Counted from the stretch's first letter, positions 1 through 12,699 are shown. The stretch: 64,000 nt of DNA from Fasciola hepatica (GCA_948099385.1 CANUEZ040000013.1:1887001-1951000), one strand, 5' to 3'. Made by a program: numbers and translations. Notes: generated from the sequence alone by a model not told the origin.

Positions 1-690
1 GAAACTGGACATGAAATTTCAGCCCACCATATCAAGAGATGCCGTTAAACTGGTTTAGTCCGGATACCATGCTACCAGTCACAATTTTTATCTTATACCC
101 ACCTAACAGTTGGTTTGTTTTTCACGTACTTCGACCACTCGTTTCCACGCGGACCACCACCTATGGCCTCCACGCACACGTGATAGCTGTTTGTTCGATC
201 TCATTGCGTCAAACAGCCATTAGCCTTGTTCCTATGACTTGTGTTGACTGACCTTAAGCGGTATCCGTTTGGGGTCCATATGTCGGCCTTATTTGTTCGT
301 ATCGAACTCTGACACCTAGGAGATTTTATCTCTTACGCAACCTTTTCTCCACCTTTTTTGTAGCCATGACCGCTGACCAACTGGTTTCCATGAACAGTTC
401 TATCACGACGTCATGATTGTCTGGGTTACTTGACGTAATTGAATTACTGAACTTTGGCCATTCTGTCATGGTCAACATTTTTTCTCATAGCCACAGATAT
501 TCCGTTTGTTCTTCACCATGCTTGTGTGCTTGTGTTCCCTCGGGTAATTACTTCTCATTTGACCACTGACTGGTCAAAATGCTTCCCATAATTACTGACT
601 TTCTACGTGAAACCTTTGACTCGCTGCTGCATTGCCTTATAGAGCGTTTCCTGTCCGTTGTTGAGTGGACGTTTTGAAGTCCATTCTGAT
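1..690. other. No recognisable gene
   Basis: Short open frames on both strands show no family motif. The last 100 bases may include the decayed N-terminal part of the Penelope-like element that becomes readable from about 700. Confidence 0.4.
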
Positions 691-1930
691 TGTCTTGATT
701 CTGTCGTCGATTTGCCCACAATTTGAGGTACTTCGTTGTTACTATTTGATAACTGCCTCCACGATATCCCAGTAGATGAAACCATCGAATCCTTGTGTGA
801 CTATATTGAAAGCAACACAACTGAAACAGGCATTCTCCTAGAAGATCTGAAGGATTGCTGTTTTTCTGCACGTACAACATTCAGTTCAAGTTTAACAATC
901 AGACCTATCACCAGAAGGATGGGGCTAGCAGTTGGCTCCCCACCCAGACTACTATTTGCAGATGTCTTCACGGCACACTTAGAAAATGGCCCACCTGACT
1001 CTTCAATCCGAAACTGTTGCGTATACAAGCATCATGTGGATGACATTTTATGTGTAACCAATTTATCAGATCATATAAGTCAACTACCAGACTGGTTTAA
1101 CTCAGCTCATACAGAGTTAGGATTCGTAGTAGAAACTGAGTCAGACAACTAAATTGCCTTCCTCGACATACTGCACAGTCAGCCGGTCGGTAAACAGAAA
1201 GGCAACGTGGCATGGGCGGTACATTCATTTGCACAGTTTTGTGCTTCTTAGGACTAAAAAAAGAACTTAATTCGGTGCCTTACAGACAGAGCAGGAAGAC
1301 TATGCTTGGAGGACAACGTTGAAGAACTGCAAAAGAGGCGAAGAACCTTCATCCAAAAGGCCCACCCTTGTCCATTAGTTAAGATAATGCGAATGGAAGT
1401 GAAAATTCCAAGGAAGTTTGGAGTGAAAAGAAAGTCAGCGTACATCTCTTGGCCATTCAGGGATGATACATTGGCGGAGACTGTACTTAGACGATTACCA
1501 GGGACAGTCGGCAAAACTGTCTACACAGCTCAAAGGTTTAGTTCGAATCCTGGCCAGTAGTGCTTTCGCGGTTGAAAGATAAACTCCCTAATTCTGCAAC
1601 CCCATTCTGTGTTCATTCATTCAATAGTTCCTGTGGAACAATGTATATCGGCCACACGACCAGGCGTTTGGCTGAACACACCCACGACCACCGCCCTGCA
1701 GAATTGAACACTGGAGCAATAGTCACTCCCTAGCGCGATGGTTTCACACCTTGCTCAGACTAATCATACAGTAAATGTGACTGAGGCTTTTCGTGCGTCG
1801 GCATTGAAGACAAACAAAACGTCGCATCCTGGCCACGACTGACACTGTCGGTATCCGCCTACACAAGCCTCCTCTGTGTGCTCAAAAACAATTTGTGTGT
1901 GCCCTTCAGCTGCCTTGGCCCACCCTCCAC
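690..1930 (+). pseudogene. Decayed Penelope-like retroelement (RT plus GIY-YIG endonuclease)
   Basis: Penelope-like elements pair a reverse transcriptase with a GIY-YIG endonuclease. From about 765 the plus strand reads RT-like sequence, including MGLAVGSP (near 918) and HVDDILC (near 1033). The latter is the Penelope YVDD catalytic box with Y replaced by H. The frame closes at 1152 just before IAFLDI, a normal continuation of Penelope RT. A linker segment follows at 1306-1560 in another frame, then an endonuclease core around 1620-1710 containing CGTMYIGHTTRR. Frameshifts and stops split the element into at least three frames, so it cannot be functional. Homology is clear from motif order, but the ends are approximate. 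Confidence 0.75.
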
Positions 1931-2069
1931 CTTACAACGGACCATAGACCAGATGAAAACTGACATAACACGTGAGAAATAATCCACATCCGGCTTTGAT
2001 TTAAGCCTGCATTAAGATTGTTTTCTTTCACTTTTTATATTACTACTACTCTCTATCACTATCTATTTC

Positions 2070-2225
2070 TCTAATCGGTCCAATTCCTTAACTTGTCGTT
2101 ATTTATTGTGACGTAATGGGATGAGTATGAATCACTGAAAATGAGCTTTTTCACTAATATTTGTTCCTTAGATGTGTTTGTTGGTAATTTTTCTGCATTG
2201 TCTAATTGGTCCAATCCCTTGACTT
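2070..2225. repeat. 25-bp direct repeat pair in AT-rich DNA
   Basis: The segments 2070-2094 and 2201-2225 are near-identical (TCTAAT[C/T]GGTCCAAT followed by TCCTTAACTT or CCCTTGACTT), 131 bp apart. No coding potential is seen in 1931-2300. Confidence 0.45.
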
Positions 2226-2299
2226 AATATATTATTAATTAATGGCATGTGTTCCCTGGGGATTTTCCGGCAATTGAAAATCTGAAATCTACCACCCTG

Positions 2300-2470
2300 A
2301 ACCCAAACACGCACAGAAACTGACTTTGTTTACTTGTCGTACGCAAACTCGTGAATGAAACCCATGGCTCAATGTACAAACTGATGAAGGTCCAACTGAA
2401 TCTAGAAAACTGAACGATGTGCAGTTTCGTCGAACACTTTAGTAGCAGAGCCATGGGGTCATGATTTCGC
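2300..2470 (+). repeat. Unclassified dispersed repeat, copy 1
   Basis: This stretch resembles 45331-45490 in the same orientation. Shared blocks include CACGCACA..GA.ACTGACTT, then TACGCAAACTCG, GAAACCC and GTTTCGTCGA in the same order. It has no recognised coding content. Confidence 0.45.
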
Positions 2471-4040
2471 CTCAAACATATATGTGGTTTGACAAAACGG
2501 TACGCACGCCCGAACAATACGCCCATTGTTGCCTTAAGATTCACGTAGGCAAGCACACCTTACAAACTGCAGCTGAGTGCATGCCTTACTGTGCGCAAAC
2601 CGGTCACGGCATCAAAAGTACCATACGATGTCCCCAAATCATTTCTCAGTTTGTTTTGTACTTACGTGGAAAGAGCTTTCGGAAGTGCCCTCCAAATGAC
2701 GTTCTGATTGGTCCAGAAATTGGCAAACCAACCCCTTTCCCATCCGTTCGCATCAGTGGCCGTACTGCCCTCAAAATCTAACCTATGATCAACCATATTC
2801 ACCCTGTTATCAGGTGAACGTTGATTTACTAGCGAGTCAGAACTGTCTCACTTTTCCATCGGCAAACTTCGATCACTACGCCGTTACACGCGCCAGTACA
2901 TGGACGCATAATGTCCATGAACGTGATACGTCCACACACGACCATCCCTAGTTCAACTTTCACACAGTGTTGCCTTAAACACACTTGTGCTCACGCACGA
3001 ATTCGAAATTTGAATTTATCGCTTTCTTATGCCTGGGTAGGTCGGAATTAATGTAGTGGTCGAGTTTAAGTTTATGAGGTGGTCTCTATCGTTGGTCTTC
3101 CGTCGTTAATTCGAATTGCGGATTTAATCCAGAGGTGGCCGTCAGACCATGGGTATAGATGCTCAGATTTTGCACAGACCGTGGTTGAGATAGTGTTCCC
3201 TTCCAAAGCCGCCTAGTTGATAAGCCTCAATTGACCTTAGGGAGCGGGCTTGTCTCTGTAGTCATGCTTGCAGTAGAACCGATTGGTATAGACAAGTCCG
3301 GTTGGCCAACCGGGATCACTTGCGCGCCGGTGTGCACCAGATGCGCGAGCCCTTTGGTGCTTGCGTGTGCATCGGCTAGATAACTGCCTCATTCAGTGAA
3401 TATCGATCCACGGTCATTTGCTAGGACAGGAAGTCAGCAGTACTAAGAGCAAGGTGTTCGTCGACCAAAAGGGGTTCACAGCAAAAGTACAACACACTGG
3501 TCTTTGGATAGCATTCGGATCGACTCGCGGCAAACGGGGGCATTTTCCCATTCTGCATTCTGTGCAGCCGTTAGGTTCACGTTGCAGTAATTAAAATAAC
3601 AGGGCGTCAATTTTACTGAGAGTGACTTTGGTCGCAATTAGGTGGTCACCACATCCCTGGTTATCATCGCACGATCAGAGAACGACACGGGTGAACTTAT
3701 GCACCAAGGTGAATCAGCAAATGGCAATTTTGACCAAGTGTGGTATGCGTTCTAAACAGAGGCACGGACTATAATAATCTTTTAAATATTGTTTTGAATT
3801 TGAAGTAAACCATCTGAGTGTATCTGAAGTATGAACGCTCGCTCAAAGCCAGGCGAACAGCCAAACTTTTGTGGAAATAAATATGCATGGTTTTGGTGCT
3901 ACATTATTAGTATTGTCGTTATTACTATTATCATTTTCATGTTACCGCCAAGTGAAACATCATTCAATAGATTCGGAAAACAAACTGAGTGAAATCATGT
4001 TGTAAGTGCACATCGGCGGACTTTTCTGAATGCTTACTTA
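2471..4040. other. No recognisable gene
   Basis: Only short shadow frames are present, the longest about 106 codons at 2461-2781 without family motifs. AT-rich stretches lie near 3780-3930. Confidence 0.4.
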
Positions 4041-4049
4041 TTTAATTTA

Positions 4050-4541
4050 TTGAGTGCCACGGTTAAGTCCACCTTCAACGCTGCCAAGATCAGATGCGTG
4101 TTTTTCACGTCACCAATAATCCGATGTGAAAATAAAGATAAGCTGCCCTTGTTGACCTCATCCATGATCATCCATCAATTCAGGTGCACCTGTGGTGCTA
4201 CTTACATAAATCGAAAGACAAGACAGCCAACAAAACGCATCAAGGAGCATCACCCACAATGGCTTAGACACGGAGGCAATGGAGTAGTAACAAGTTCAAT
4301 CGTCTCGCACGTGTTAAAAACTGGGCATTCAATCGACATCCAGTCCGCTTTCAAAGTCGTCTACCGGGTTCCACAACATGTGTCAAGAGCAATTAGGCTC
4401 CGGATACTAGCAACTGGCGAGGCAATTATCATCCGCCTCTTGAAGCCTGAGCCTAGCGTGCAGCGAAACTTAGTCCAAGCACTACAACTCCCATGGCCAA
4501 CACTCAACTGCGTTACACAGCCGGGCGCAGCGGTGACGTAA
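4050..4541 (+). pseudogene. Penelope-like element fragment, GIY-YIG endonuclease end
   Basis: This open frame of 163 codons covers the C-terminal endonuclease of a Penelope-like element and has no RT in front. It reads FRCTCGATYINRKTRQ near codons 44-59, which aligns with the family pattern of a Cys pair, YIGxTxR and a following EH. Here YIG has become YIN. The stretch SSIVSHVLKTGHSID and the C-terminal LQLPWP resemble the tail of the relic at 690-1930, so the two probably belong to one old family. The isolated 3' end implies 5' truncation or later deletion. Confidence 0.7.
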
Positions 4542-4559
4542 GCTAATTAGCACCGGTTA

Positions 4560-7000
4560 CGTAATCTGGTCAGTCACACGGGTTTCCATCCCTCCTCACC
4601 CTTAATTCTCCACACTGACTTAGTGAGGCTTTTTCCAACTCTTCTTAATGATTCGTTTTCATATAAATGTGATTGTAATGGCTTGAGAATGAAATCATCG
4701 GAAACATATGTTCGCCTACAACTCGTGTTCTGAGTACTATGATGGGCTTATTCCGCAATTAAATTTTGTTACCCAGTTTACTGTTCTCATATGACAGAGA
4801 ACGTGCTCGAATAAATAATCAATAACACGGCCTTGTCGGGAAAGATGGTGGTTGGTCAGCGTTTTGCTTATCAGGAATGTTCTTTCGGAATATCAGCTTG
4901 CAAGCTAGTTGTGATTCGTCAAACTCGAACTTAAACAGAATCTTAAGGCTACCCGAAGATGCTACAAATAGTCCATTTAGTGAACCGAAAATTGAAAATG
5001 CCCATTGTGGAAGAACATCACAACATATCACAAACTACTCTGGCCACAGTACACAGATAATCGGATTTCTCTGAAACCGGTGACCTAGTCTGCTTTCATC
5101 TCCAGAACACGTTAATTTGAATTCGTTTCAAGTAGAAATAGTATCAAGTGTTCAAAATATTGTTCAGTATTCGCTTCAGATACGCTGTGTTATCGAATGC
5201 TTGTTCAGGAGCATTTTCTGTCATTTGAGAGGAGTAAACTGAATAATGAATGAAATAAATACTCATTCAAAGCGTCTACCGGTGGGCACTCAAGACATGA
5301 CTTCACTCATTGTCTTCCGAATCTGTCGAATCATATCTTACCTAATGGAAATATTGCAATAGTACGTCAACCAAACGCAAAACTATTTGTTTCCACGACA
5401 ATCTGGCTTTTCATCTGGCTGTGAGCAAACGCCGGAACAGTAGAACCGTCCACAAGTATACACTCAACCGTCAACCGTACCACAAAATACGTAGCAATAG
5501 AATGACGAAATCTCTGTGCACACACGTTCATATACGACCGGCGAACTAATCAAACTCGCCGGGTTCAATGAGATAGAAAAATTAAATGAAATACCTACAA
5601 ACCAAGTACTGATCATTGGAGGGTTTCCATGCAAACCACTTTTTAATTCGAACAGAAGGGACCCTAATTTGCTGATATTTACCACTTCAGCTTACACGTC
5701 CCGACAGATGAGCAGCTTTTCACACGAGAACTGCTGAAGTGATCTCGGACTTCCCTCACGCATGTCCCCGTACAGAGTTTACAGCTGTCTAAGCCAGGCA
5801 AACTGACTCAATGTTCTCTATGGTTGCCTCGGTTAAACGATTAGGCACATAGCGGATACAGTTAAGACACAAATTTGGTGCAACGGACCATTCTTGATAC
5901 AACGTAGCTCGACAGAACTGGCCATCTCCATTTTCCATAGTAATTAAAATCAAATGGTAGGTATCTTTTCTGGGGAAGATCGCAAGATAAGTCATTAGTA
6001 AATCCAAGCTCCGTTAGTCACACAAAGTTATCCTTTTTGAGGGGCAATTATGTACACGATTCGTTCACCTATGGCGCATTCAACCTGGAAATTCCTGTAT
6101 ACTCATCCTTTAACACTGAAGGGACAAAGAGACTAATCATCCTGTTTGGACTGAATGTGGCTACGGATGACCTAACTCTATCTGATGGCTCTTATGAACA
6201 GCGGAATGATTCGGTGCTGATAAAACTTGCCAACAGTCTGATTGTAGGATTCAAAGCAACGACACTTTTTAATGGCAGTCAACTCCATGATACTTTTAAC
6301 ACATCAGAAGTCAAGAAGTTATTTACCATTGAAATATACTGCGCGACAAAACTATGGGACCCTCCCCTCATCTGTCTCCATATTGCCGGCTCTGTATTTT
6401 CTCTAACAAAGCCATATCCTTAAACCAATGGGTCCCTTTTATCCAGTTCATCAAAGCAGAAGAATGATATAAGTCGCTAGATGCACGCATTTCTTTTATT
6501 CTTGTCTACCGCGAATAAGCCTATGTTCGTGATGAAGTCAGTGCTTTTAATTAACGGAAATAGGCGCAAATGGATGGACAGAGTGATATAGTTCGGAGTG
6601 GTTGGTTATATATATTACATACAAAATTTATCCCCCGAGAAAATATATTTTAATCATTTGAACAAAAGCCCTCATAAGATCTGATTCAACTGCAAGTAAG
6701 GAGGATAAAATAATTGATATCCGTCACTTCCACTATGATGGGGATTCGAAATCTAGAGTGTAGACTGTGAATATCCTAACTAACTTATCCAATTGTGAAC
6801 GGAACTGAACTGAACGGAAACAAGTTAGACGAAAATCAGATAACTCACGGTGCAAGGGAAGCGATTCTACTTGTCAACTCCACTTCAAGGGGAGACACCA
6901 GGTGATATCATTGGGAAACGAATCCAGATCAGTGTGAAAATACTTATAATGACTGTGATTTACTTTCCTATCTTATCCGCAATGCAGATAAGAGATAGTC
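4560..7000. other. No recognisable gene
   Basis: The longest frame (6037-6423, 128 codons) has no motif I recognise and no convincing splice context. AT-rich tracts occur around 6590-6720. Confidence 0.35.
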
Positions 7001-7004
7001 TGTT

Positions 7005-7340
7005 GGTAGATATTAGATCATTTGGTGTTTACTATTTCTTTGTTTGGTTGACTGTCCTTTTGGACTCCACGTTTCACGCGCAAACGTCAGGTCATCCGAC
7101 CAACCTGCACTCGGAATCATCAGACTCGAGTTTCACTCTTGTTAGAGCTCATAAGTGGCGCGGCTAGGTATTAGATCATCTGGTGTCTACTATTTCGTTC
7201 ACTCCTGTCGTGTGAGTCGTGACATCAGATGTTTGATTGTTCGCGATCGGAAAATCACCGAAGCCCCTTTTAATTGTGGTAGTAAGAGGGAACAGGGTCG
7301 CAGTCACCGTTCCTCTAGTCGAAATCAGATCATCCGATGA
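7005..7340 (+). repeat. Local short repeats around AGATCATCTGGTG
   Basis: Copies of a motif like TTAGATCAT[T/C]TGGTGT[T/C]TACT lie near 7013 and 7169, and a shorter AGATCATCCGATG near 7326. They suggest decayed duplications. No coding assignment is made. Confidence 0.3.
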
Positions 7341-7436
7341 ATTTGTGCGGGTCAGTCAATGAGTTGCATCCACATGGTCATTTGGTTGAATTCAGAAGAG
7401 GTCAGTTATCGTGGAGGCCATTGCAATCCAGTTGAA

Positions 7437-7480
7437 CAATCCCCACCCCACCCCACCCCACCCGATTCCCACCCCCTTTA
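7437..7480. repeat. C-rich tract of CCCCA units
   Basis: Four CCCCA-type units are followed by two more C runs within about 40 bases. The minus strand is a run of GGGGT units and could form a G-quadruplex; the plus strand could form an i-motif. Confidence 0.7.
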
Positions 7481-7639
7481 GTGTACACGATCAGTCAGCC
7501 AAAACCCTGGACCTGGAGGTAGAGCAGACAAAGTCCGATCTGGGTTCCATAAGGTGTATAAACGCAAACAATTTGAGTGAATATCAGTGAGAGTAGCTAG
7601 ACAGCTAGAGTGCATCACACACCATCTCACATCACACAC

Positions 7640-7970
7640 TCACGTGATTTCAGTTCTCATGGTTTTGTCAGTCTCCAAATCCACAGACCGAACTAATCTG
7701 CTTTTTATCAGGATTATTGGTCCGTCTGGTTCCACCAAATTTTTCATGGGGTAGCCCTTCCGTATAAGGGGTCCCATACTTTTGTCACCCTCGCTTTTTA
7801 CCTTTTCTGTTCTAATTAGCGCATGGTGCATAGTTTCGTTCTGAAATGTGGTATGCCGTATAGTATTGTGTATTCTGTCGTTCTGACCAGACATGGTTTC
7901 GCTAAGGAGTACGGTACGGGAAATATGCGAGAAAGGGAGGAGCTTGTCCCATACTTTTGTCGCACAGTGT
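7640..7970. repeat. Segment with a 16-bp direct repeat, possible DNA-transposon remnant
   Basis: The 16-mer GTCCCATACTTTTGTC occurs at 7771-7786 and again at 7946-7961. The second copy runs into GCACAGTGTA. Read on the minus strand this end begins ACTGTGCGACAAAAGTATGG, the style of a Tc1/mariner terminus. A minus-strand frame of 84 codons lies between the copies and is not recognisable. The assignment is tentative. Confidence 0.3.
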
Positions 7971-8159
7971 ATGAACTATGTTAGTCTCATAAGTTCGATT
8001 TCTTGGGTTGACTTTTAAGCGGTGTAGTATTGCTCGAATTCTGGTCTAGCTGTTTCGGATGCCTCCATGGGGGTGAAGATATCTTCCGGGTTTCGTCCTG
8101 TCATCTTGATGATCAGTCAATACATCCATATGCAGGAAATCAGAAGTACGCTTCGTTGA

Positions 8160-8510
8160 GTTGTACAGCATATTTTCAGGTCGGAAGTGGCTAACATGCT
8201 TGATTCAGTTGAAACATCCGATCATGATCCCAAATGTGACGATTCCATCTAGTTTCACGGTTTGTCCGGGAATCCAGTTCTCCAGACAGTTACAAAAGCT
8301 GCGTTTATAGAACTGATCTTCAGCCATATATACTCTGACATGAACGGGTGTGTGGGTGTGCAGTTTGACAGCATCTTGAGCTCCCGGGACCATGGAATCT
8401 ACGGGTGGTCTCATTCTTCGACCCAGAAACAATTCACCTGGAAACTTCTGCTTTGTAATACAAGGGTTAAGGGTCGAGGAGTATGTAAGGGGGAATTCAT
8501 CAACTGACTA
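8160..8510 (-). pseudogene. Ty3/gypsy integrase C-terminal remnant
   Basis: Minus-strand translation gives LFLGRRMRPPVD, a segment ending in RSFC, then LENWIPGQTVKLDGIVTFG, a stop, and HVSHFRPEN. This is the order at the C-terminal end of Ty3/gypsy integrases: the LFGRxLRxxLD block, the basic RSFxxGDxVxxRNWRPG block and the RHVDQLRPR block. At least one stop interrupts it. It fits as the 3'-most piece of the minus-strand element whose RNase H, protease and gag pieces lie to the right. Confidence 0.7.
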
Positions 8511-8821
8511 TTGTATTTTACCATCCCTTCGCCACATTATCAGTGAAAGCTTAAACACGTCAACGAACCGTTCTACAATGAAGCAACAAGTCTATCTTCG
8601 ATGTCTCACCCCGGATTATTTCGCCGATGACTGGATGACCGCGCCGCAAATTTTCGAAAACGTAAAGAACATCAGAATCAACGGCAGTCGATGCAGTTGT
8701 GCTATCCCCTTCAGGAAGATAACCGCCTTTTTTACCTATTAGTCTGAAAAGGGTGTTGGCTTGTCAAAAACTAGTCACTTTATGAAGCGTAATTCAAAAC
8801 CATAAGCTAACAACCTTATGG

Positions 8822-9155
8822 CCCAAAGGTGCACACGATTTGCAGTGTGCACTGGCATCCCCATATTTGCGTCAACGATGCTGAACAGCGGCTTGTGATC
8901 ATTAAGTAGGGCAAATTTTTCTCCGTGCAACTTCTTGTAACAATTTTTTAGTGATAAAATCTGTGTCAGTTCTTCTTTTTCAGTTTGATTGTAATTCTCT
9001 TCTGCTGTTTTGTGTGACCTAGAGACATTTTACCGGCCCCCAACTGCCATCGGGAAATTCGTGCAGTAAAACAGCTCCAATTCCGTACTCGGATGTGTCA
9101 ACAGCCGCAGTTGTGGGTAACTTGAAATCATAATGAATGAGGAGTAAGTTGGACG
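8822..9155 (-). pseudogene. Ty3/gypsy RT/RNase H remnant
   Basis: On the minus strand the frame reads LLLIHYDFKLPTTAAVDTSE and then YGIGAVLLHEFPDGS. These match the RT to RNase H junction of Ty3/gypsy pol, with VDASEYGIGAVL typical of the RNase H start. Further on come YNQTEKEELTQIL and FALLNDHKPLFSI, the family's EKEALAL and VxTDHKPL blocks, with D changed to N. A frameshift follows the first block. The piece lies about 300 bp from the integrase remnant, so internal deletion is substantial. Confidence 0.8.
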
Positions 9156-10725
9156 TGAGAACTCGTTTGATCGAATGCGTTCTCACACGCAGTGTTTTGT
9201 GTCACCAGTCGGTTTTACACTAGAACGACCAGAATGTTCAAGGGGACACTGGTTAGTAGTAAAAACTGAATTACTTTGTTTTCCACGGCAATTCGACGAA
9301 ATTCTTTGAATTTTCTTGACGATAAGTTTCGCACTTTTCCTCCAAATTTGACTGAAATCTACCAATCGGCTCACACTCTAGGGACATTCAAAACAACTTT
9401 GAGGACAGGACGACGAGGTATCCTCCTGGAAGCTGATGGCACTTTGTACTATCTGGTCCGTTCACGTATCGGCTGATAACCAAATCTCGATCTCTGTTAG
9501 GTCCACGGATTCTGCTGACTTGAACTTTGATCCACTAAAGTGTCTTGTATGCAACTGGGCTCGCTAACGGTATATTATTGGAAGTGTTTGCTACTCATGG
9601 CAAAGTACTGAAAATCTAACACTCGGAACGCCAGAGGTATACACTATTTAGGTTGCGCCAATTAGGGCTTTTCATTTGATGATTCATTGGAGAACATGTT
9701 CGACTGGATTCATTCCGTTCATGATGTCGACGTGGGTTGTGATTCGACCTATGCTGTTAGCGCTTCTGAGGACGGAAAGCGGAGGATATGAACCGGAATT
9801 TTTAGAGTTCTCCCAGGAATCCGGAAGGCGTATACCAAAAATATACGCACTGCACTAGACGGCTTCAATCCATTTTTTGACCAATCACTGCTACGCACTA
9901 TGCTGCTATACACGAAAGGTTCAGAAACGTCTTTGTCGATGAACGAAGCTACTTCATTATTCTGGGTTATCCCATTGCCAAAATGTTGTTCGAAAACAAA
10001 CATTTAGGAAAAGTACCAAAGTATCTCGTTTCAATCCAAACGCGATGGATAGAGAGTGGCGTGTCAAAGTTGCTCTCTATTTCCCCACATTAAATTTGGT
10101 ACCATTGAAAAGAGATTATCATTGGCTTTCGAGTGCAATCAAATTCGTTTGTTTAGGATATTATCCCAGTCAGAAGAATGATACGAATCACCGGACTGCA
10201 ACGGTGTACTGAGATTTGTTTGAGTATGGGTTTCACAGGACAAGGCGATGCTAGTACAAATCGATAGAAACACTTGATTGGATGTAGCCTGCGAAGGCGA
10301 CAGAAAGGCTGGCCAATCACGCGCGGTCCGATGAACGTGGACAAACGTCATCTACGGAGCAAAACGGAATGATTTACGGTCTCATTACAGCAACATCGGT
10401 CAAAATGCGACCTGGTCGGTCGTAAAAACATGCCGGTAAAGCGTACGGAAGAATGACCGTAACACACGAGTCGACGGGTATCTGATTAGGCCATGTTTAG
10501 CGTACGGATACGTTTCTTGTTTTCTTATTTTTCAACCTGTATTCTGGTTTAGAATGTGACCCGTTAGTTTCTCCTTCCTGATGAAATTGTTGGAGTAAGG
10601 ATAAGTGCAAAATTGGCAATAAAAACAACAGGGCCGGAAACTTATCTCGTGTCATGTATCACTTTACGGACTAAGTGATTTATTTTCCTTGTGGCATCAT
10701 GAGTACGCCTCGTTCACACTTGCCA
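9156..10725 (-). other. Interior of the gypsy relic, no readable domain
   Basis: This stretch lies between the protease-like and RT/RNase H pieces, where most of the RT palm would be expected. I could not recognise RT motifs, so it is either too decayed or replaced by unrelated DNA. Confidence 0.4.
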
Positions 10726-10870
10726 AGAAGATCAAGCTAATGCCCCGTAACAACACGTACATTAGCATTTAACTTGTAAGCGCGAACCTCGGGCAAAATT
10801 ACGGGCACATCCTTTTCAGAAATAACCAATTCCGTACATCCGCTATCTACGATAAATGAATGGCACACCC
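10726..10870 (-). pseudogene. Aspartic protease-like remnant of the gypsy element
   Basis: Minus-strand reading gives SFIVDSGCTELVISEKDV, where DSG fits the D-[ST]-G active site of retroelement proteases. It then gives RAYKLNANVRVVTG before a stop. Its position between the gag zinc knuckles and RT/RNase H agrees with gag-PR-RT order. Confidence 0.55.
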
Positions 10871-11009
10871 CAGAATAAAATTAAAACTGTTTCTGACTAA
10901 ACGCTGACGACGACATTGAACGTAGGGAAATTAATGAAGCCTAACCTCCGGAAACCTTTGAATCCATAAAATTGTACTTTATTAGTTTGCTGATGATATT
11001 ATGTCCCAC

Positions 11010-11330
11010 TTTTCCACATGTACGACATACGGCCTTGCAACATCGACATAGAGAACGCATATGCAGATTACCACACGACAAACATGGATTCAGATGATGA
11101 GATACAGCTTTCGACCTTACCGGATTTTATGACTTGACAGTAGGTATTAAATATGACTGGTAGAAAGTGACACTTCGAATTCCTTGACAATGTAAACAGC
11201 TTCTTCCGTAGTTCATGGTGATTTACGCCAGCAATCAAACGATCTTACAGTTGTGCTCCTAGTGGATTCCCGAAGTGAAATTTAGCAGCTTGTGTCTGTA
11301 GGACAAGCACAAAATCTCGGTACTTATCGG
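11010..11330 (-). pseudogene. Gypsy gag remnant with paired zinc knuckles
   Basis: The minus strand near 11095-11015 reads CLSCGNLHMRSLC, a C-x2-C-x3-H-x4-C knuckle, followed by CRTCGKVGH, a second partial knuckle that has lost its last Cys. Upstream on the same strand comes FHFGNPLGAQL, a stop and DRLIAGVNHHELRKKL. This resembles the FG..L.. DRLVxGL.....KLL segment common in gypsy gag proteins. Frameshifts are present. Confidence 0.6.
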
Positions 11331-11339
11331 TTGAACCCC

Positions 11340-12690
11340 AACTAAATGTGTGGGACTTTGCATACTATGTAGTTTGGAAATTATTCGGTATTACGAGATC
11401 CAGAAGTCTCTTCATCTTTTGAAATGGAACCAATGATGGTGGTCTGGTAAAATAACAGATTTGGAGTGACTTCAGTCGTTCTGGTTTGCTTCCTCTAAGA
11501 CTAGTTCTGACTTTGCTGTTACTTAGGTTGCATACTTGTCAATGACATGAGCTTCACGAATTTCACGTTGGCTCCTCTTTTGACAGTTTCAGTTTTCGTT
11601 TTCTTTACACCGAAGGTTTGTTTTCGCTTCGCCGCTACGTTTGGTTTGCCTCATCTGTATTTCTCGTATCGGTACTAATTCGGTGCCACCATATACGCAA
11701 TACACGTTCGCAACTGTCTACCTACTCGAGTCTTTTCCGTTTATTCAAACGAGGAAATCTCATTGGTAGTTCGCTTCGAGACTCCGTGGATGACACTTTC
11801 TGGGCATGTCTAGCCGTCCGTCTTCAATAGACTCTTTATTTAAAATACAGTTCACGGCCGGCCATAGTGACAAAATACCCGGTTTGATTTTTCTCGTTTC
11901 ACCTCCTTCCGAACGGCACATTAAAACTGGAGACGACCTATCCATTATTCAGCCTTAGTTACCCCAGCGCGCAGATTTATCCGCCCGGTAAGGGGCAGTT
12001 TCATACGGTGAAACCAATTTTGAAATTTGTCTAGCGCAGAACGCAATAAGTTCGTCCCGGAACTGGCTGCCTTTCTATTGAAAATCAGAACCAAGTGAGC
12101 TCGTACTAGATTTCAGATTTTTAAATGCCTCACACACGAATTACATTTTTCAAATGTAGTCTATGCGAAAAATTCGAGACCACCTCAGTGCGATCGAAAT
12201 CCTCACATACGACCGAATTCCAGTTTATACAAGTGGTGCTATCATCAGTAGCCAAAACGTGATAAACACTAGTGTTTAGCGAGAGGGAATAATACCAGTA
12301 GTATAAACTGGAATTCAACCGTATGTCTGGATTTCGATCGAATTTAGATGATCCCGAGTTTTCTGGACAGACTGTACCAGGATATATGATAGGACCGGGA
12401 GGTGGGGTTGGGGAACACGTCATCACAATATAAATGCTTGTAGAGCTTAGAATTTCTCTTACAACCCTATCAGTAAGCATTTTTAAATAACCCAGGTTTA
12501 GCGATGAAAGACTTAGACAAGTGGTTCGATTCTGGTCGGTAATAAGAAGAATAAGCAGCAAAATTTAAATGGAACTCACGGAATTGAATCATTTTGTGTT
12601 CCTCCTTCAACCTAGGGCACTTCGATCGGTCATGAACCGATTAAAATATGAGCTCATTTGGTAGGACTTAAAGATTATAAGTCGGTGGAA
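11340..12690. other. No recognisable gene; possible start of the gypsy element
   Basis: The minus strand around 11691-11675 contains TGGTGGCACCG, which has the TGG start of a tRNA primer-binding site, but no matching LTR pair was found. The frame at 12130-12561 has no recognised motif. Confidence 0.25.
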
Positions 12691-12699
12691 CGAAGCTCT

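Noticed and set aside
2461..2781. A 106-codon plus-strand frame
   Set aside because: It follows a dispersed repeat and shows no family motif.
6037..6423. A 128-codon plus-strand frame
   Set aside because: No recognisable motif, no splice context, and base composition like its surroundings.
11675..11691. A possible tRNA primer-binding site (TGGTGGCACCG on the minus strand)
   Set aside because: No pair of LTRs could be found to support it.
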